The notes below the pieces were generated by a model, which saw only the letters and a list, made by a program, of their open reading frames with translations, was not told the DNA's origin and did no database searches. Of a stretch of 64,000 nt of DNA, positions 7,597-16,167 are shown one piece after another. The DNA is from an uncultured Bacteroidales bacterium. Its GTDB lineage: Bacteria > Bacteroidota > Bacteroidia > Bacteroidales > Bacteroidaceae. The stretch is taken from NCBI GenBank assembly GCA_902799685.1, contig CADCBO010000015.1, positions 1-64,000 of the forward strand. Direction: 5' to 3'. Positions within the stretch are counted from its first letter, which is position 1; the number at the start of each line of letters is the position of its first letter. A program made the translations under genes and the position numbers.

Positions 7597-9964
7597 CATA
7601 CATAATCATAATACAGATTGTAGCAATTGTATTACCCTTACTGATACTGTCAGGACGGAACTCCATGCGTATCTCATGCCGGCCTGCAGGTATGTTCATG
7701 GCGCGCAGCAGATAATTGGCACGGAAAATATCGGCAGGTTTGCCGTCTATGTATGCCTTCCAGCCATAGGGATAGTAAATCTCCGAGAAGACCACCGTAC
7801 CGTCGGCCGATGACTGAGACTGATAGGTAAGTACATCGGGCGCATAACTAGTGAGCTTGATGGAACTGCCCTCTGCAGCCGGTTTGAATCCTTCCACATA
7901 CTGTTTGAAATCATCGCCTACCACAATAGTACTTGCCAGGTCCACCTTTCCAAGCGCCGCACACTCTTCAGTAGCATTTTTGACTTTGGAAACAGAATAT
8001 GCATACCAGGCATTTCCAAGAGCTGAGGGGTTACGCATAGGTGTAGGATTACCGTCCTCACCTTTTGAGATTATGTATTTGCCGTTAAGCATGCTGACCA
8101 CCGCCAGATTACCCTTGGAGAGGTACTCGTCTATAATATCCTGATAACGGCGTAGTTTAGCTGCACTGTATCCGCCCAATGACTTGAGATAATATGATGT
8201 ACGGGAATCATTGAAAGTATTTGTGGCGGCATTGAGTACCCTGAAATGCGGGTCTGTATCGGTAAGTATGGCCTTCTCATAAGGCTGCATGGTAAAATTA
8301 CCCTGAAGTTGTTTGGGTGAAACAAAGTTGCTGTCATTGAAGAAACGCTTGTCAACAGGCCACATATCAGCCACTACAATAATTCCAAGAGCGGCTATCA
8401 TCCATTGTTTCTTGAGCTTTTGATTGGCAAACAGCCATATGACACCTGCTGCTAACATAATGAACAGGAAAGATCGGAACGAATCACTGCGCAAAATTGA
8501 TATGCGCTCGGCAATGATTGCAGGAACGAACCAGTCAGGGAATGAATCATAAGAAGATGTGAACGGGAACATGGATCCGCCAAACAGAGCCAACAACAGA
8601 CACAATCCGCCTGTAATACCGGCTGACACATAGATTGACCTGTTAAGTTCACTGCGCTCTATCTTACCGTCCATAATCTGCTTGACGGCCATAAAGCCCA
8701 GCAACGGGATTGTCACCTCGGCCACGATCAGGATAGATGATACCGACCGGAATTTGCTGTACATGGGGAACCAATTGTAGAACAACTCGGTAAGCCACAT
8801 CAGGTTCTTACCCCATGAAAGAGCGAAAGACATCAGGGTGGCAACCAGAATAGCCCATTTATAAGGTCCCTTGACCAACAGCAAGCCTAAAATGAATAGG
8901 AAACATACTGCCGCACCTGCATAAACCGGACCGGATGTGAAAGGCTGTTCTCCCCAATATGTAGGAGCAGACTGGCATATCTCCTTGGCGTTCTGCTTGG
9001 GTATTCCTTGCCCGATAAGCTGCTTGTAGAGTTCTGAATCCGTTCCCACATCATACCCCGATGCATTACCCATATAGCCGGGAATCATGAAAGTGAGAGT
9101 CTCATCAATGCCGTAGCTCCAGGCTGTTACATAGTCCAGGCTAAGGCCTTTGGAAGCACCGGCATTATCGGCAACAAGATCGGAATGACCGCCTCGCATG
9201 GTCTCTTTTACATACTCCTTGTTGGCAAATACATTTGATGTGCCTGTGCCCAGACCTATCAACACTGATACGGCAAAGAGAGCGGATGCAACAATAAGGT
9301 CCTTATACCTTTTCTCCCTGATGTGAATATAGAGTTCGGCCAGGAAAAGTACACCTATAAGCAGGAACATATAGTATGCCATCTGTGGATGCGGCGAGAA
9401 TCCCATTGCCGTGAATATCATTGTGAGCGATACGCCCAAGCCGTATTTCTTGCGGAAAATAAAGAAGAATCCTGCCACCACCACAGCCATAAGCGCTATG
9501 GACCAGGCTTTGGTATGATGACCCGCAGGTTCTATTATGTAGAAATATGATGAGAATCCGGTGGCAAGCGCGCCTATGATAGCAAGCCATCTGTCAACAC
9601 CCACAGAGCGCAAAAGGACAAAGAAACAGCAGAAATAAAGCATAAGCACCATAGGAAGCCTGGTATTGTGAGGCGGATGAAGCAGCTTGAGCAACGGTTT
9701 CATAAGATCACCTGACTTGTAGTGACCGCCTCCTATCTGATAATTGGGCATTCCCGCAAACATGGACCCTGTCCACCATGTATAGTTGCCGGTATCTTCA
9801 TGATACTTGACAGACTCATGGACAGCCTCCTTGTAACGCATGTTATCGCCCGCATAAATCTGTTTTCCCTGAAAGACAGGCGAGCAATAGATACATGAGA
9901 GGACGGCAAACACCACAACAGCTACCACGTATGGCAAATACTTTTGCAAAAGATTCTTGTTCAT
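7532..9964 (-). CDS. YfhO family multi-pass membrane protein
   Basis: 810 residues. An N-terminal membrane anchor (about residues 10-30) is followed by a loop with DNMRYKEAVHESVKYHEDTG and then about a dozen hydrophobic segments, typical of the GT-C-like YfhO family. The C-terminal 200 residues form a soluble domain that ends in a family-typical beta-rich part (FSEIYYPYGWKAYIDGK ... IPAGRHEIRMEF) and a last membrane helix. YfhO proteins resemble polyprenyl-phosphate-sugar-dependent glycosyltransferases, and Gram-positive members are needed for teichoic acid glycosylation; the acceptor here is unknown. The 3' end overlaps ispD by 65 bases, tail to tail. Confidence 0.85.
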   Translation of the reverse strand: MNKNLLQKYLPYVVAVVVFAVLSCIYCSPVFQGKQIYAGDNMRYKEAVHESVKYHEDTGNYTWWTGSMFAGMPNYQIGGGHYKSGDLMKPLLKLLHPPHNTRLPMVLMLYFCCFFVLLRSVGVDRWLAIIGALATGFSSYFYIIEPAGHHTKAWSIALMAVVVAGFFFIFRKKYGLGVSLTMIFTAMGFSPHPQMAYYMFLLIGVLFLAELYIHIREKRYKDLIVASALFAVSVLIGLGTGTSNVFANKEYVKETMRGGHSDLVADNAGASKGLSLDYVTAWSYGIDETLTFMIPGYMGNASGYDVGTDSELYKQLIGQGIPKQNAKEICQSAPTYWGEQPFTSGPVYAGAAVCFLFILGLLLVKGPYKWAILVATLMSFALSWGKNLMWLTELFYNWFPMYSKFRSVSSILIVAEVTIPLLGFMAVKQIMDGKIERSELNRSIYVSAGITGGLCLLLALFGGSMFPFTSSYDSFPDWFVPAIIAERISILRSDSFRSFLFIMLAAGVIWLFANQKLKKQWMIAALGIIVVADMWPVDKRFFNDSNFVSPKQLQGNFTMQPYEKAILTDTDPHFRVLNAATNTFNDSRTSYYLKSLGGYSAAKLRRYQDIIDEYLSKGNLAVVSMLNGKYIISKGEDGNPTPMRNPSALGNAWYAYSVSKVKNATEECAALGKVDLASTIVVGDDFKQYVEGFKPAAEGSSIKLTSYAPDVLTYQSQSSADGTVVFSEIYYPYGWKAYIDGKPADIFRANYLLRAMNIPAGRHEIRMEFRPDSISKGNTIATICIMIMYATVLGVIAGTLVRRGRQRKSA

Positions 9965-10034
9965 GACAAAATATGTTTGGAATGCGAAAATACGATTTTT
10001 ATCCCCAATTCTGCCATTCAGGGCGTTTTTTATG

Positions 10035-10042
10035 TAAGTTTG
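10035..10042 (+). promoter_or_regulatory. -7 element upstream of GT4 gene
   Basis: TAAGTTTG matches TAnnTTTG, 30 bases before the glycosyltransferase start at 10073, in the 108-base divergent gap with the YfhO gene. No equally good match is seen for the leftward YfhO gene. Confidence 0.5.
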
Positions 10043-10072
10043 TCACTTGAAGCATAATTTTAATTAAAGGAT

Positions 10073-11194
10073 ATGAAGATTGTAATTCTTGGAACCGCAT
10101 GGCCTTATCGCGGAGGAATAGCCGATTTCAACAACCGTCTGGCACAGGAATTCATAAATGAGGGTGAAGATGTAAAGATATATACGTTCACTCTGCAGTA
10201 TCCTTCTTTCCTGTTCCCGGGCAAGACCCAGTATTCGCCAGATCCCCAACCTGAAGGTTTGGACATTGTAAGACGACTAAACTCTGTGAACCCCTTAAAT
10301 TGGATCGGTGTGGCACGCGATATACGACGTGAAAAGCCTGATTTGCTCATTGTTCCCTTCTGGATGCCGTTCATGGGCGCATCCACAGGGGCTGTTTCAC
10401 GCATGGCAAGAAGATGCGGAGCCAGGCGTGTGGCTATCCTGCACAACCTGATACCCCATGAGCACAAACCGGGAGACAAAATCCTGTCCCGATACTTTAT
10501 CAAGTCAGTTGACGGATATATAGCTCTTTCAGAGTCAGTTCTTGCTGATATAGACCTCTTTGACAAGAAAAAGCCACGCGTTTTCAGTCCGCATCCCCTC
10601 TATGACCATTTCGGCAAACCCGCTACACGGGATGAATCACTCAGTCATCTGGGACTTGACCCTGCCTACAGATATATCCTGTTCTTTGGTCTTATCCGTG
10701 ACTATAAAGGACTGGACCTGCTGCTTGAGGCATACTCTGACAGTCGCTTGCGTGACCTTAACGTACGACTTCTTGTGGCAGGAGAGTTTTACGGAAGTTC
10801 TGACAAATACTTTGAACTGGAAAAGAAACTTGGGTTGGAAGGACTGGTGATCTGGAAAAACGAGTTCGTTCCATCCGATGAAGTCAGATACTATTTTGGA
10901 GCGGCAGATATCATTGCCCAGCCTTACAAGACCGCAACACAGAGCGGAGTCTCACAGATAGCATATCATTTTGGCAAACCCATGCTGGTAACCAATGTGG
11001 GCGGACTTGCTGAGATTGTACCCGATGGCAAAGCCGGCTATGCCGTAGAGCCTGAACCTGCCCGGATAGCCGATGGATTGGTGGATTTCTTTACCAACAA
11101 TCGGCAGGAGGAGTTTACCCGCGGAATCCTTGACGAGAAAAAGAAATACTCCTGGGGCAAGATGACCCAGACGGTACTTGACTGCGCCAAATAA
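10073..11194 (+). CDS. GT4 family glycosyltransferase
   Basis: 373 residues, GT-B fold. The N-terminal domain starts ILGTAWPYRGGIADFNNRLA, where the GGI-x-F-N segment is the acceptor-side loop found in many GT4 enzymes. The C-terminal domain has FFGLIRDYKGLDLLLEAY and the nucleotide-sugar site region YKTATQSGVSQIAYHFGKP, with the E-x7-E motif relaxed, then VGGLAEIVPDG. It is likely cytoplasmic or membrane-peripheral and transfers an unknown sugar. It stands alone with its own promoter, convergent with the M64 peptidase gene, with one base between the two stop codons. Substrate cannot be read from the sequence. Confidence 0.87.
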   Translation: MKIVILGTAWPYRGGIADFNNRLAQEFINEGEDVKIYTFTLQYPSFLFPGKTQYSPDPQPEGLDIVRRLNSVNPLNWIGVARDIRREKPDLLIVPFWMPFMGASTGAVSRMARRCGARRVAILHNLIPHEHKPGDKILSRYFIKSVDGYIALSESVLADIDLFDKKKPRVFSPHPLYDHFGKPATRDESLSHLGLDPAYRYILFFGLIRDYKGLDLLLEAYSDSRLRDLNVRLLVAGEFYGSSDKYFELEKKLGLEGLVIWKNEFVPSDEVRYYFGAADIIAQPYKTATQSGVSQIAYHFGKPMLVTNVGGLAEIVPDGKAGYAVEPEPARIADGLVDFFTNNRQEEFTRGILDEKKKYSWGKMTQTVLDCAK

Positions 11195-11195
11195 C

Positions 11196-12503
11196 TTATC
11201 TGGACTCTTCTGTATAAAACCTGATCAGACGCTCCAGCGAGCGGCGGCATACCGGACAGAACTCCGGATAGGTATTGGTATGCATACGGCAGTCAAACGA
11301 TCCGCGCCACACACCCTTTGACATATAACCTCCGCCCTCATACAGACCCACCGGCGGAAGTTTCTCTACATCCTTACGCTGTTTATCGGTCATGGGAGAA
11401 CGCGGGTCATTTACCGGAACCGGTGTGGGTTGCCCAACATTGGCGGGAATCATATCCTTCCATTTGCTGTCAAAATCAACCCGGGTAGTCAAGTTAGGCT
11501 CCCAAGGCTCGGTCACGGAATTATAGAACTGCTCATACTGGTCATCATAATAATACTCATCGGCCAATCCGCCAAAACTGTGTCCGAATTCGTGTACCAC
11601 AACCGGGGCAAACTGGGCATGATGGGCAGTAGTCAGCGTATAAGAGTTGTATATGCCACCGCCGCCATAAACATCAGTGTTGGCCAGAATGATAATGTGC
11701 TCGTATGGGACACCGGCCAACCTGTCATGCAACTGACGTAACCTCAATGTGGTAAGATAGCGGTCCGAATAGAAGGTGCTGAAATGGGAACTTAGAGCCG
11801 TCTCTGTCCAGAGTCCGTTTTTGGGATCGCTCACTACGCCGTCTTTTGATGCCAGTTCCACGGCCAGGATATTGAACTTTTCCTGCATGGTCTTGAATGG
11901 CTCATGTGACAGCAGACTGTTCACGGCAATGCCGGCATCCTTATAGAAAAGCTCCATTTCATCGGCGGTATAGCCTTCCGGAACTATGACTACGTCAATG
12001 CAATCCTCGGGACTGCCTCCCTGATGCAGGTATTTCCACTTGGGCGGGTTCTGCCCTATGCGGCGTATCAGGATGTCCTCCGGATCTACTGTATGCCGCA
12101 TGGTTGCCACAATCTTGTTATAGTTGTCGGTAAGCTTGACCTCAACAACCGCTTTATCTGTTGGCATGGGCAATAGATAAACGTTCTCAAAGCTGCGGTC
12201 CACCTGGGTAGCCTCCTCTGTATTCTGCCACTCCTGGAACAGGGTGCTGAAAGAATTGCGGAACAGGGTATCACCCGTGGCTGCATCGGTCATAGTAATC
12301 TGACCGTTTCCTGCCAGATACAGGTCCTTCAGGTTCACCCGACGACCCGCCCATCCGTCAATCACGTTCAGGTCATCCAGGTATATCCGCGACTCCTTGC
12401 TGTTGCCGGAAAAGGTGTAGTTCACTCGCAGGGTCTGATCCTGGGAATTTAAAGGGGCTGAAATAATCAGCAATAACACATATATAAATAACTTGTTTTT
12501 CAT
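11196..12503 (-). CDS. Secreted M64 family (IgA peptidase-like) metallopeptidase
   Basis: 435 residues with a type I signal peptide (cleavage near residue 20, after a LIISAPLNSQ-type end). An M64 N-terminal beta domain occupies about residues 24-130. The peptidase domain has VVVHEFGHSFGGLADEYYY: zinc ligands H304 and H308, general base E305, and Asp315 in the extended HExxHxxxGLxDEY signature that defines M64. Cys residues near the C-terminus (FDCRMHTNTYPEFCPVC) are also typical. Clostridium ramosum IgA protease gave the family its name; Bacteroidales members probably act on host or dietary proteins, so IgA specificity should not be assumed. No promoter is seen in the 73 bases upstream, which hold a hairpin repeat; it is probably read together with rnr. 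Confidence 0.9.
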   Translation of the reverse strand: MKNKLFIYVLLLIISAPLNSQDQTLRVNYTFSGNSKESRIYLDDLNVIDGWAGRRVNLKDLYLAGNGQITMTDAATGDTLFRNSFSTLFQEWQNTEEATQVDRSFENVYLLPMPTDKAVVEVKLTDNYNKIVATMRHTVDPEDILIRRIGQNPPKWKYLHQGGSPEDCIDVVIVPEGYTADEMELFYKDAGIAVNSLLSHEPFKTMQEKFNILAVELASKDGVVSDPKNGLWTETALSSHFSTFYSDRYLTTLRLRQLHDRLAGVPYEHIIILANTDVYGGGGIYNSYTLTTAHHAQFAPVVVHEFGHSFGGLADEYYYDDQYEQFYNSVTEPWEPNLTTRVDFDSKWKDMIPANVGQPTPVPVNDPRSPMTDKQRKDVEKLPPVGLYEGGGYMSKGVWRGSFDCRMHTNTYPEFCPVCRRSLERLIRFYTEESR

Positions 12504-12512
12504 TTAACTCTT

Positions 12513-12594
12513 ATGTCACTTCGTGCCATGATTTTTGTCGCGACTCGGTAGAATTCAAGCGAGCTTGATCCTACTCTCACTGCTCCAAAAATTC
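12513..12594. repeat. Dispersed hairpin element, copy A
   Basis: About 82 bases that recur, altered, at 48965-49042 (same orientation) and 56189-56267 (opposite). The flanks are conserved: CATGATTTTTGTCGCGA on one side and CTCTCACTGCTCCAAAAATT on the other. The middle is a hairpin whose sequence differs from the other copies but still pairs: here TCAAGC (12555-12560) with GCTTGA (12563-12568), plus GTAG (12548-12551) with CTAC (12571-12574). The right end overlaps the last codons and stop of rnr. Confidence 0.8.
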
Positions 12595-14754
12595 AGTCGA
12601 AACCAATTCATAATCCATCTGTTTCTTTTCAAGGTTGCAGCGTACCACTTTGACTTTAACGTGGTCACCCAGCCGGTAACGTTTGCGGGTACGCTGGCCT
12701 ATGATGCAGTAGTTCTTCTCATCAAACTCAAAGTAGTCACCGCCAAGTGAGCGGATACCTATCATGCCCTCGCACTTGTTTTCTATGATTTCAGCGTAGA
12801 TTCCCCACTCCGTCACGCCACTGATGACGGCATCGAATACCTGGCCCATGCGGTCTGCCATGTATTCCACCTGCTTGTACTTGATGCTGGCGCGTTCGGC
12901 CTGCTCGGCAAGCTGTTCCTGACCGGAGCAGTGTTCGCAGTACTCCTCATACTTGGGCTGACTCACGCTGCGGCCACCGCTCATGTACCGGGTAAGCAGG
13001 CGGTGTACCATCAGGTCCGGGTAACGGCGAATGGGTGATGTAAAGTGAGTGTAGTATTTGAATGCAAGACCGTAATGCCCGATGTTATCGGTGGTGTAGC
13101 AGGCCTTCTGCATAGAGCGTATGGATATGGTCTCTATGAGTTCCTGCTCCTTCTTTCCCTTGACCTCTGCAAGCATACGGTTCATGGACTTGGCCATTTC
13201 CGTGGGATCTCCCGTAGCCTTGAGCTTGTAACCGAACTTGGCCACAAAGTTCTGCAGGTTTTCCATACGCTCGGGATCCGGCTCGTCATGCACACGATAT
13301 ACGAATGTCTTGGGATTTCCTCCTTTGACTGCGCCAATGGACTCGGCCACGATACGGTTGGCCAGCAGCATGAATTCCTCGACCAGTTTGTTGGCATCCT
13401 TTGATTCCTTGAAATAGACGCTTACAGGATGTCCCTTCTCATCAATGTCAAACCTGACCTCCACGCGGTCAAAACTGAGTGCACCATCCGCAAAACGCTT
13501 GTCACGCAGTATCTTGGCCAGACGGTCAAGAGTCATTATCTCATTCTTGAACTCATCGCCGGGAAGCGGTTCCTTGCCACCCTGCTGCTCACGCTCTATG
13601 ATGGCCTGCACTTCCTCATAAGCAAAACGGCGGTTGCTGCGAATCACTGTTCGGGCTATGCGGGAACGCTTTACCACACCGGCATCTGTCATCTCCATTA
13701 TCACGGAGTAGGTGAGCTTGTCCTCATCCTGCCGCAAGGAGCAGAGGTTGTTGCAGAGTTTCTCCGGCAACATAGGTATGGTGCGGTCCACCAGATAGAT
13801 TGATGTGGCGCGCTTGTAAGCCTCTTTGTCAATGATACTGCCCTCCTGTACGTAATAGCTGACATCGGCTATATGGACGCCCACCTCCCAAAGTCCTTTC
13901 TTGATGGGACGGATGGAGAGAGCATCGTCAAAGTCCTTGGCATCATGCGGGTCGATGGTGAAGGTCACCACATTGCGGAAATCCTCACGGCCTGCCAATG
14001 CGGCATCAGAAATGTCCGATGAAATCTGCTCGGCTGCCTGCTCAACGTTCTCCGGATAGCTGTAGGGCAATCCGTACTCGGCCAGTATGGCGTGCATCTC
14101 GGTGTTGTTCTCACCTGCCGCGCCAAGTATGTCAATGACCTTACCTACGGGATTACGGTCCGGGGTATCAGGCCATTCCACCACCTTTACCACGGCTTTC
14201 TCACCGTCACGGCCTTTCTTAAGGCTTGACAGAGGGATGAATATGTCACGGTCTGATTTATCGGGAGTGACCAGATATGCAAACTTGCCCTTGACCTGAA
14301 GCGTACCCACGAATGTATCCTTGGCGCGCTTGAGAATCTCAGTCACCTCACCTTCAAGCCCGGCATGGGGGCGACGGGCAAACAGTACCAACTTAACCCG
14401 GTCACCGTTCAATGCTCCGGCCGAATTCCGCTCAGCAACAAATACAGGGTCACCGCCGTCATCGGGCACAAGGAAGTTCTTGCCGCCCACACGGCGCTGC
14501 AGGACACCCTCAACGAACTTGCTCTTCTGCATGAGCTGGAACTGTCCGTCCTTCTCCTTGAGGAAGCCGTCCTCTACCAGGTCAAGAACTATGTCCAGAC
14601 ACATGCTGCGCATGGGGTGAGTCTTCAGCTTGAGCTCATCATACAGGCGTTTTACACTTATACTGCTGTCCTGATTGTCACGGAACCAGTCCGTAACAAG
14701 GTCCGTCATAGTCCTTCGGTTAAGGCGGACACCTCCTTTAAATGATCTTCCCAT
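12577..14754 (-). CDS. rnr: Ribonuclease R
   Basis: 725 residues with the start at 14754 (MGRSFKGGVRL); the frame is open further upstream, but that part translates the rnr promoter and an inverted repeat. It is a 3'-5' exoribonuclease that degrades structured RNA. An N-terminal winged-helix/OB region is followed by the RNB catalytic domain with TIDPHDAKDFDDALSI, whose Asp residues bind the two Mg ions, then a C-terminal S1 domain (VFDAVISGVTEWGIYAEI). The last codons, reading ...STEFLEQ and stop, lie inside the dispersed hairpin element copy A, so the natural C-terminus may have been changed. The M64 peptidase gene follows after 73 bases. Confidence 0.95.
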   Translation of the reverse strand: MGRSFKGGVRLNRRTMTDLVTDWFRDNQDSSISVKRLYDELKLKTHPMRSMCLDIVLDLVEDGFLKEKDGQFQLMQKSKFVEGVLQRRVGGKNFLVPDDGGDPVFVAERNSAGALNGDRVKLVLFARRPHAGLEGEVTEILKRAKDTFVGTLQVKGKFAYLVTPDKSDRDIFIPLSSLKKGRDGEKAVVKVVEWPDTPDRNPVGKVIDILGAAGENNTEMHAILAEYGLPYSYPENVEQAAEQISSDISDAALAGREDFRNVVTFTIDPHDAKDFDDALSIRPIKKGLWEVGVHIADVSYYVQEGSIIDKEAYKRATSIYLVDRTIPMLPEKLCNNLCSLRQDEDKLTYSVIMEMTDAGVVKRSRIARTVIRSNRRFAYEEVQAIIEREQQGGKEPLPGDEFKNEIMTLDRLAKILRDKRFADGALSFDRVEVRFDIDEKGHPVSVYFKESKDANKLVEEFMLLANRIVAESIGAVKGGNPKTFVYRVHDEPDPERMENLQNFVAKFGYKLKATGDPTEMAKSMNRMLAEVKGKKEQELIETISIRSMQKACYTTDNIGHYGLAFKYYTHFTSPIRRYPDLMVHRLLTRYMSGGRSVSQPKYEEYCEHCSGQEQLAEQAERASIKYKQVEYMADRMGQVFDAVISGVTEWGIYAEIIENKCEGMIGIRSLGGDYFEFDEKNYCIIGQRTRKRYRLGDHVKVKVVRCNLEKKQMDYELVSTEFLEQ

Positions 14755-14776
14755 AGTGGTAATGTTTATCCTGTCA

Positions 14777-14807
14777 CGAAGATACAAAAACAAAACGGAA
14801 ACACAAA
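14777..14807 (-). promoter_or_regulatory. rnr promoter (-7 and -33 elements)
   Basis: On the minus strand, TATCTTCG at 14784-14777 differs from TAnnTTTG at one base, and TTTG at 14807-14804 lies 19 bases upstream, the normal -33 spacing for Bacteroidetes. The rnr start codon is 22 bases downstream. Confidence 0.55.
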
Positions 14808-14810
14808 GGA

Positions 14811-14906
14811 AAGGGGCACAAAAGGGACGGTTCTTTTTGTGCCCCAATGGCTCGCTAAAATACGTACAGAAGGGGCACAAAAAGAACCGTCCCTTTTGTG
14901 CCCCTT
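14811..14906. repeat. REPIN-like element: two REP hairpins in inverted orientation
   Basis: Two 34-base units, 14812-14845 and 14871-14904, are perfect reverse complements. Each unit folds on its own (GGGGCACAAAA pairs with TTTTTGTGCCCC) around the core GGGACGGTTC. The 25-base spacer reads as no gene. It sits between the rnr promoter and the 3' end of the gntR gene, both read leftward, so as RNA it could terminate the gntR operon. The core is shared with 135-238 and 19329-19365, while the outer stem sequence is different in each. Confidence 0.85.
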
Positions 14907-14925
14907 ATGAGGAGAGAAGATTATG

Positions 14926-15267
14926 TTATGGCTTCAGGTAGTCCTCGGCCTTGAGTTCCAGCAGACGCATCTTACGAAGAATCTGCGGGAGTTCGTTCTC
15001 AAGGAAATCGGTCCTCATCTTTTCCAATGCGATGGCTCTGGCACCCTGGGCTACAAAGTAACCTATGCCGCGCTGATTGTAGATGATGCCGTCCATAGTA
15101 AGTTTCTCATAACTGCGCATTGCCGTGTTGGGGTTCACGCCCAACTCACCGCCCAATTCACGCACTGACAGTATCCTGTCACCCTCCTTAAGCTCTCCGC
15201 TCAGAATCTTTTCGGAAATTCCGTCGGCTATCTGGAGATATATCGGTTTATTCTGATCAAATTCCAT
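14926..15267 (-). CDS. GntR family (YtrA-type) transcriptional regulator
   Basis: 113 residues. The N-terminal 70 residues form the GntR winged helix: PIYLQIADGISEKILSGELK, then SVRELGGELGVNPNTAMRSYE as the recognition helix region, then the wing GIIYNQRGIGYFV. The C-terminal 40 residues are a short helical tail, as in the YtrA subfamily, whose members are encoded with ABC transporters and usually repress their own operon. Here it is the last gene of such an operon, 24 bases after the permease. An effector cannot be inferred. Confidence 0.9.
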   Translation of the reverse strand: MEFDQNKPIYLQIADGISEKILSGELKEGDRILSVRELGGELGVNPNTAMRSYEKLTMDGIIYNQRGIGYFVAQGARAIALEKMRTDFLENELPQILRKMRLLELKAEDYLKP

Positions 15268-15291
15268 ATCAGTCCTTTTTAATAATAACGG

Positions 15292-16167
15292 TCAATGTTT
15301 CATTTTCTTGAGTCTGAGCCAGACAAGGAACAGCAGCAGGCCGTTCATCAGCAGATCCTGTATTGTATCCAAAAGTACAAGATGTCTCATCATCCATGAC
15401 AGCAACGGGAAAGTGGTATTGAAGAATTCACCGTTGAAATCGACGTTTTCCATTTCACTGAGCATGTGAATCTTGTCAAACATGGCCAATGACATTATAG
15501 GAGTCGTGATCATCTCCAGCGAAAGGGCTATCAATATGAGGGAACCCAATGTCTTTCCAACCTTTGATTTCTTGAATATGAGGGCACCGAGCAGGAACAA
15601 AAGGGATGTCTGTGTCAAATCATCCAGATAAAGCCAGGGGGATATTATGGCCTTAAAGGATTCTACAGGCAGACCGTTTAGAGAAAAGTCATTGAAGTTT
15701 ATGTGGAACCTGCTCTTGAAGATCATGCTGAACAGGGATTCACCTGCCGTTGGGTCCAGGATACATACCAGCGAATCGAGTGAGAAATATACCACTACGA
15801 AAAACAAAGGAACTATTACGCAGGTAATAAGAATCATAGAGATATATTTCTCAAACCTTGAGGCAGGAAGCATGAGGAATGCCGTTCCCTCCTTGCGGTC
15901 AGTCAGATGGCCGTAAAGCTTGGCCGGTGAACATAAAAGCATTATTACTCCGAATATAATGAAAAGCGGAGCCCTTAAACCAGCTGTCATACCATGCCAC
16001 TGGCCTGAAAGCATTAAAGAGAAGAGCCCGTTAAAGAGTTCGGTGGTAGCTGCCATGGTGCTGAACACCAGCAGCGAAATGCCGAAATTGGAAATAGCGG
16101 CACTCAAATCAGAGCGGAAATAACGCCCGAACGTATTGTTTGATGAAACAGTGCTTTCCATAATCAT
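15292..16167 (-). CDS. ABC transporter permease (ABC-2-like)
   Basis: 291 residues with about six hydrophobic segments, near residues 25-45, 68-88, 110-135, 185-200, 208-230 and 262-285. It has no similarity I can name beyond ABC-2-type permeases carried by YtrA-regulated operons in Bacteroidetes. Its start overlaps the stop of the ATPase gene by 4 bases (ATGA), so the two are translationally coupled and probably form one transporter in the inner membrane. A second ATG two codons in (16161) is possible. Substrate unknown; YtrA-type systems often respond to cell-envelope stress. Confidence 0.8.
   Translation of the reverse strand: MIMESTVSSNNTFGRYFRSDLSAAISNFGISLLVFSTMAATTELFNGLFSLMLSGQWHGMTAGLRAPLFIIFGVIMLLCSPAKLYGHLTDRKEGTAFLMLPASRFEKYISMILITCVIVPLFFVVVYFSLDSLVCILDPTAGESLFSMIFKSRFHINFNDFSLNGLPVESFKAIISPWLYLDDLTQTSLLFLLGALIFKKSKVGKTLGSLILIALSLEMITTPIMSLAMFDKIHMLSEMENVDFNGEFFNTTFPLLSWMMRHLVLLDTIQDLLMNGLLLFLVWLRLKKMKH

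Noticed and set aside
11196..12503. IgA-specific protease as a virulence factor
   Set aside because: The M64 family name derives from an IgA protease, but most members have unknown targets; only the family is supported.
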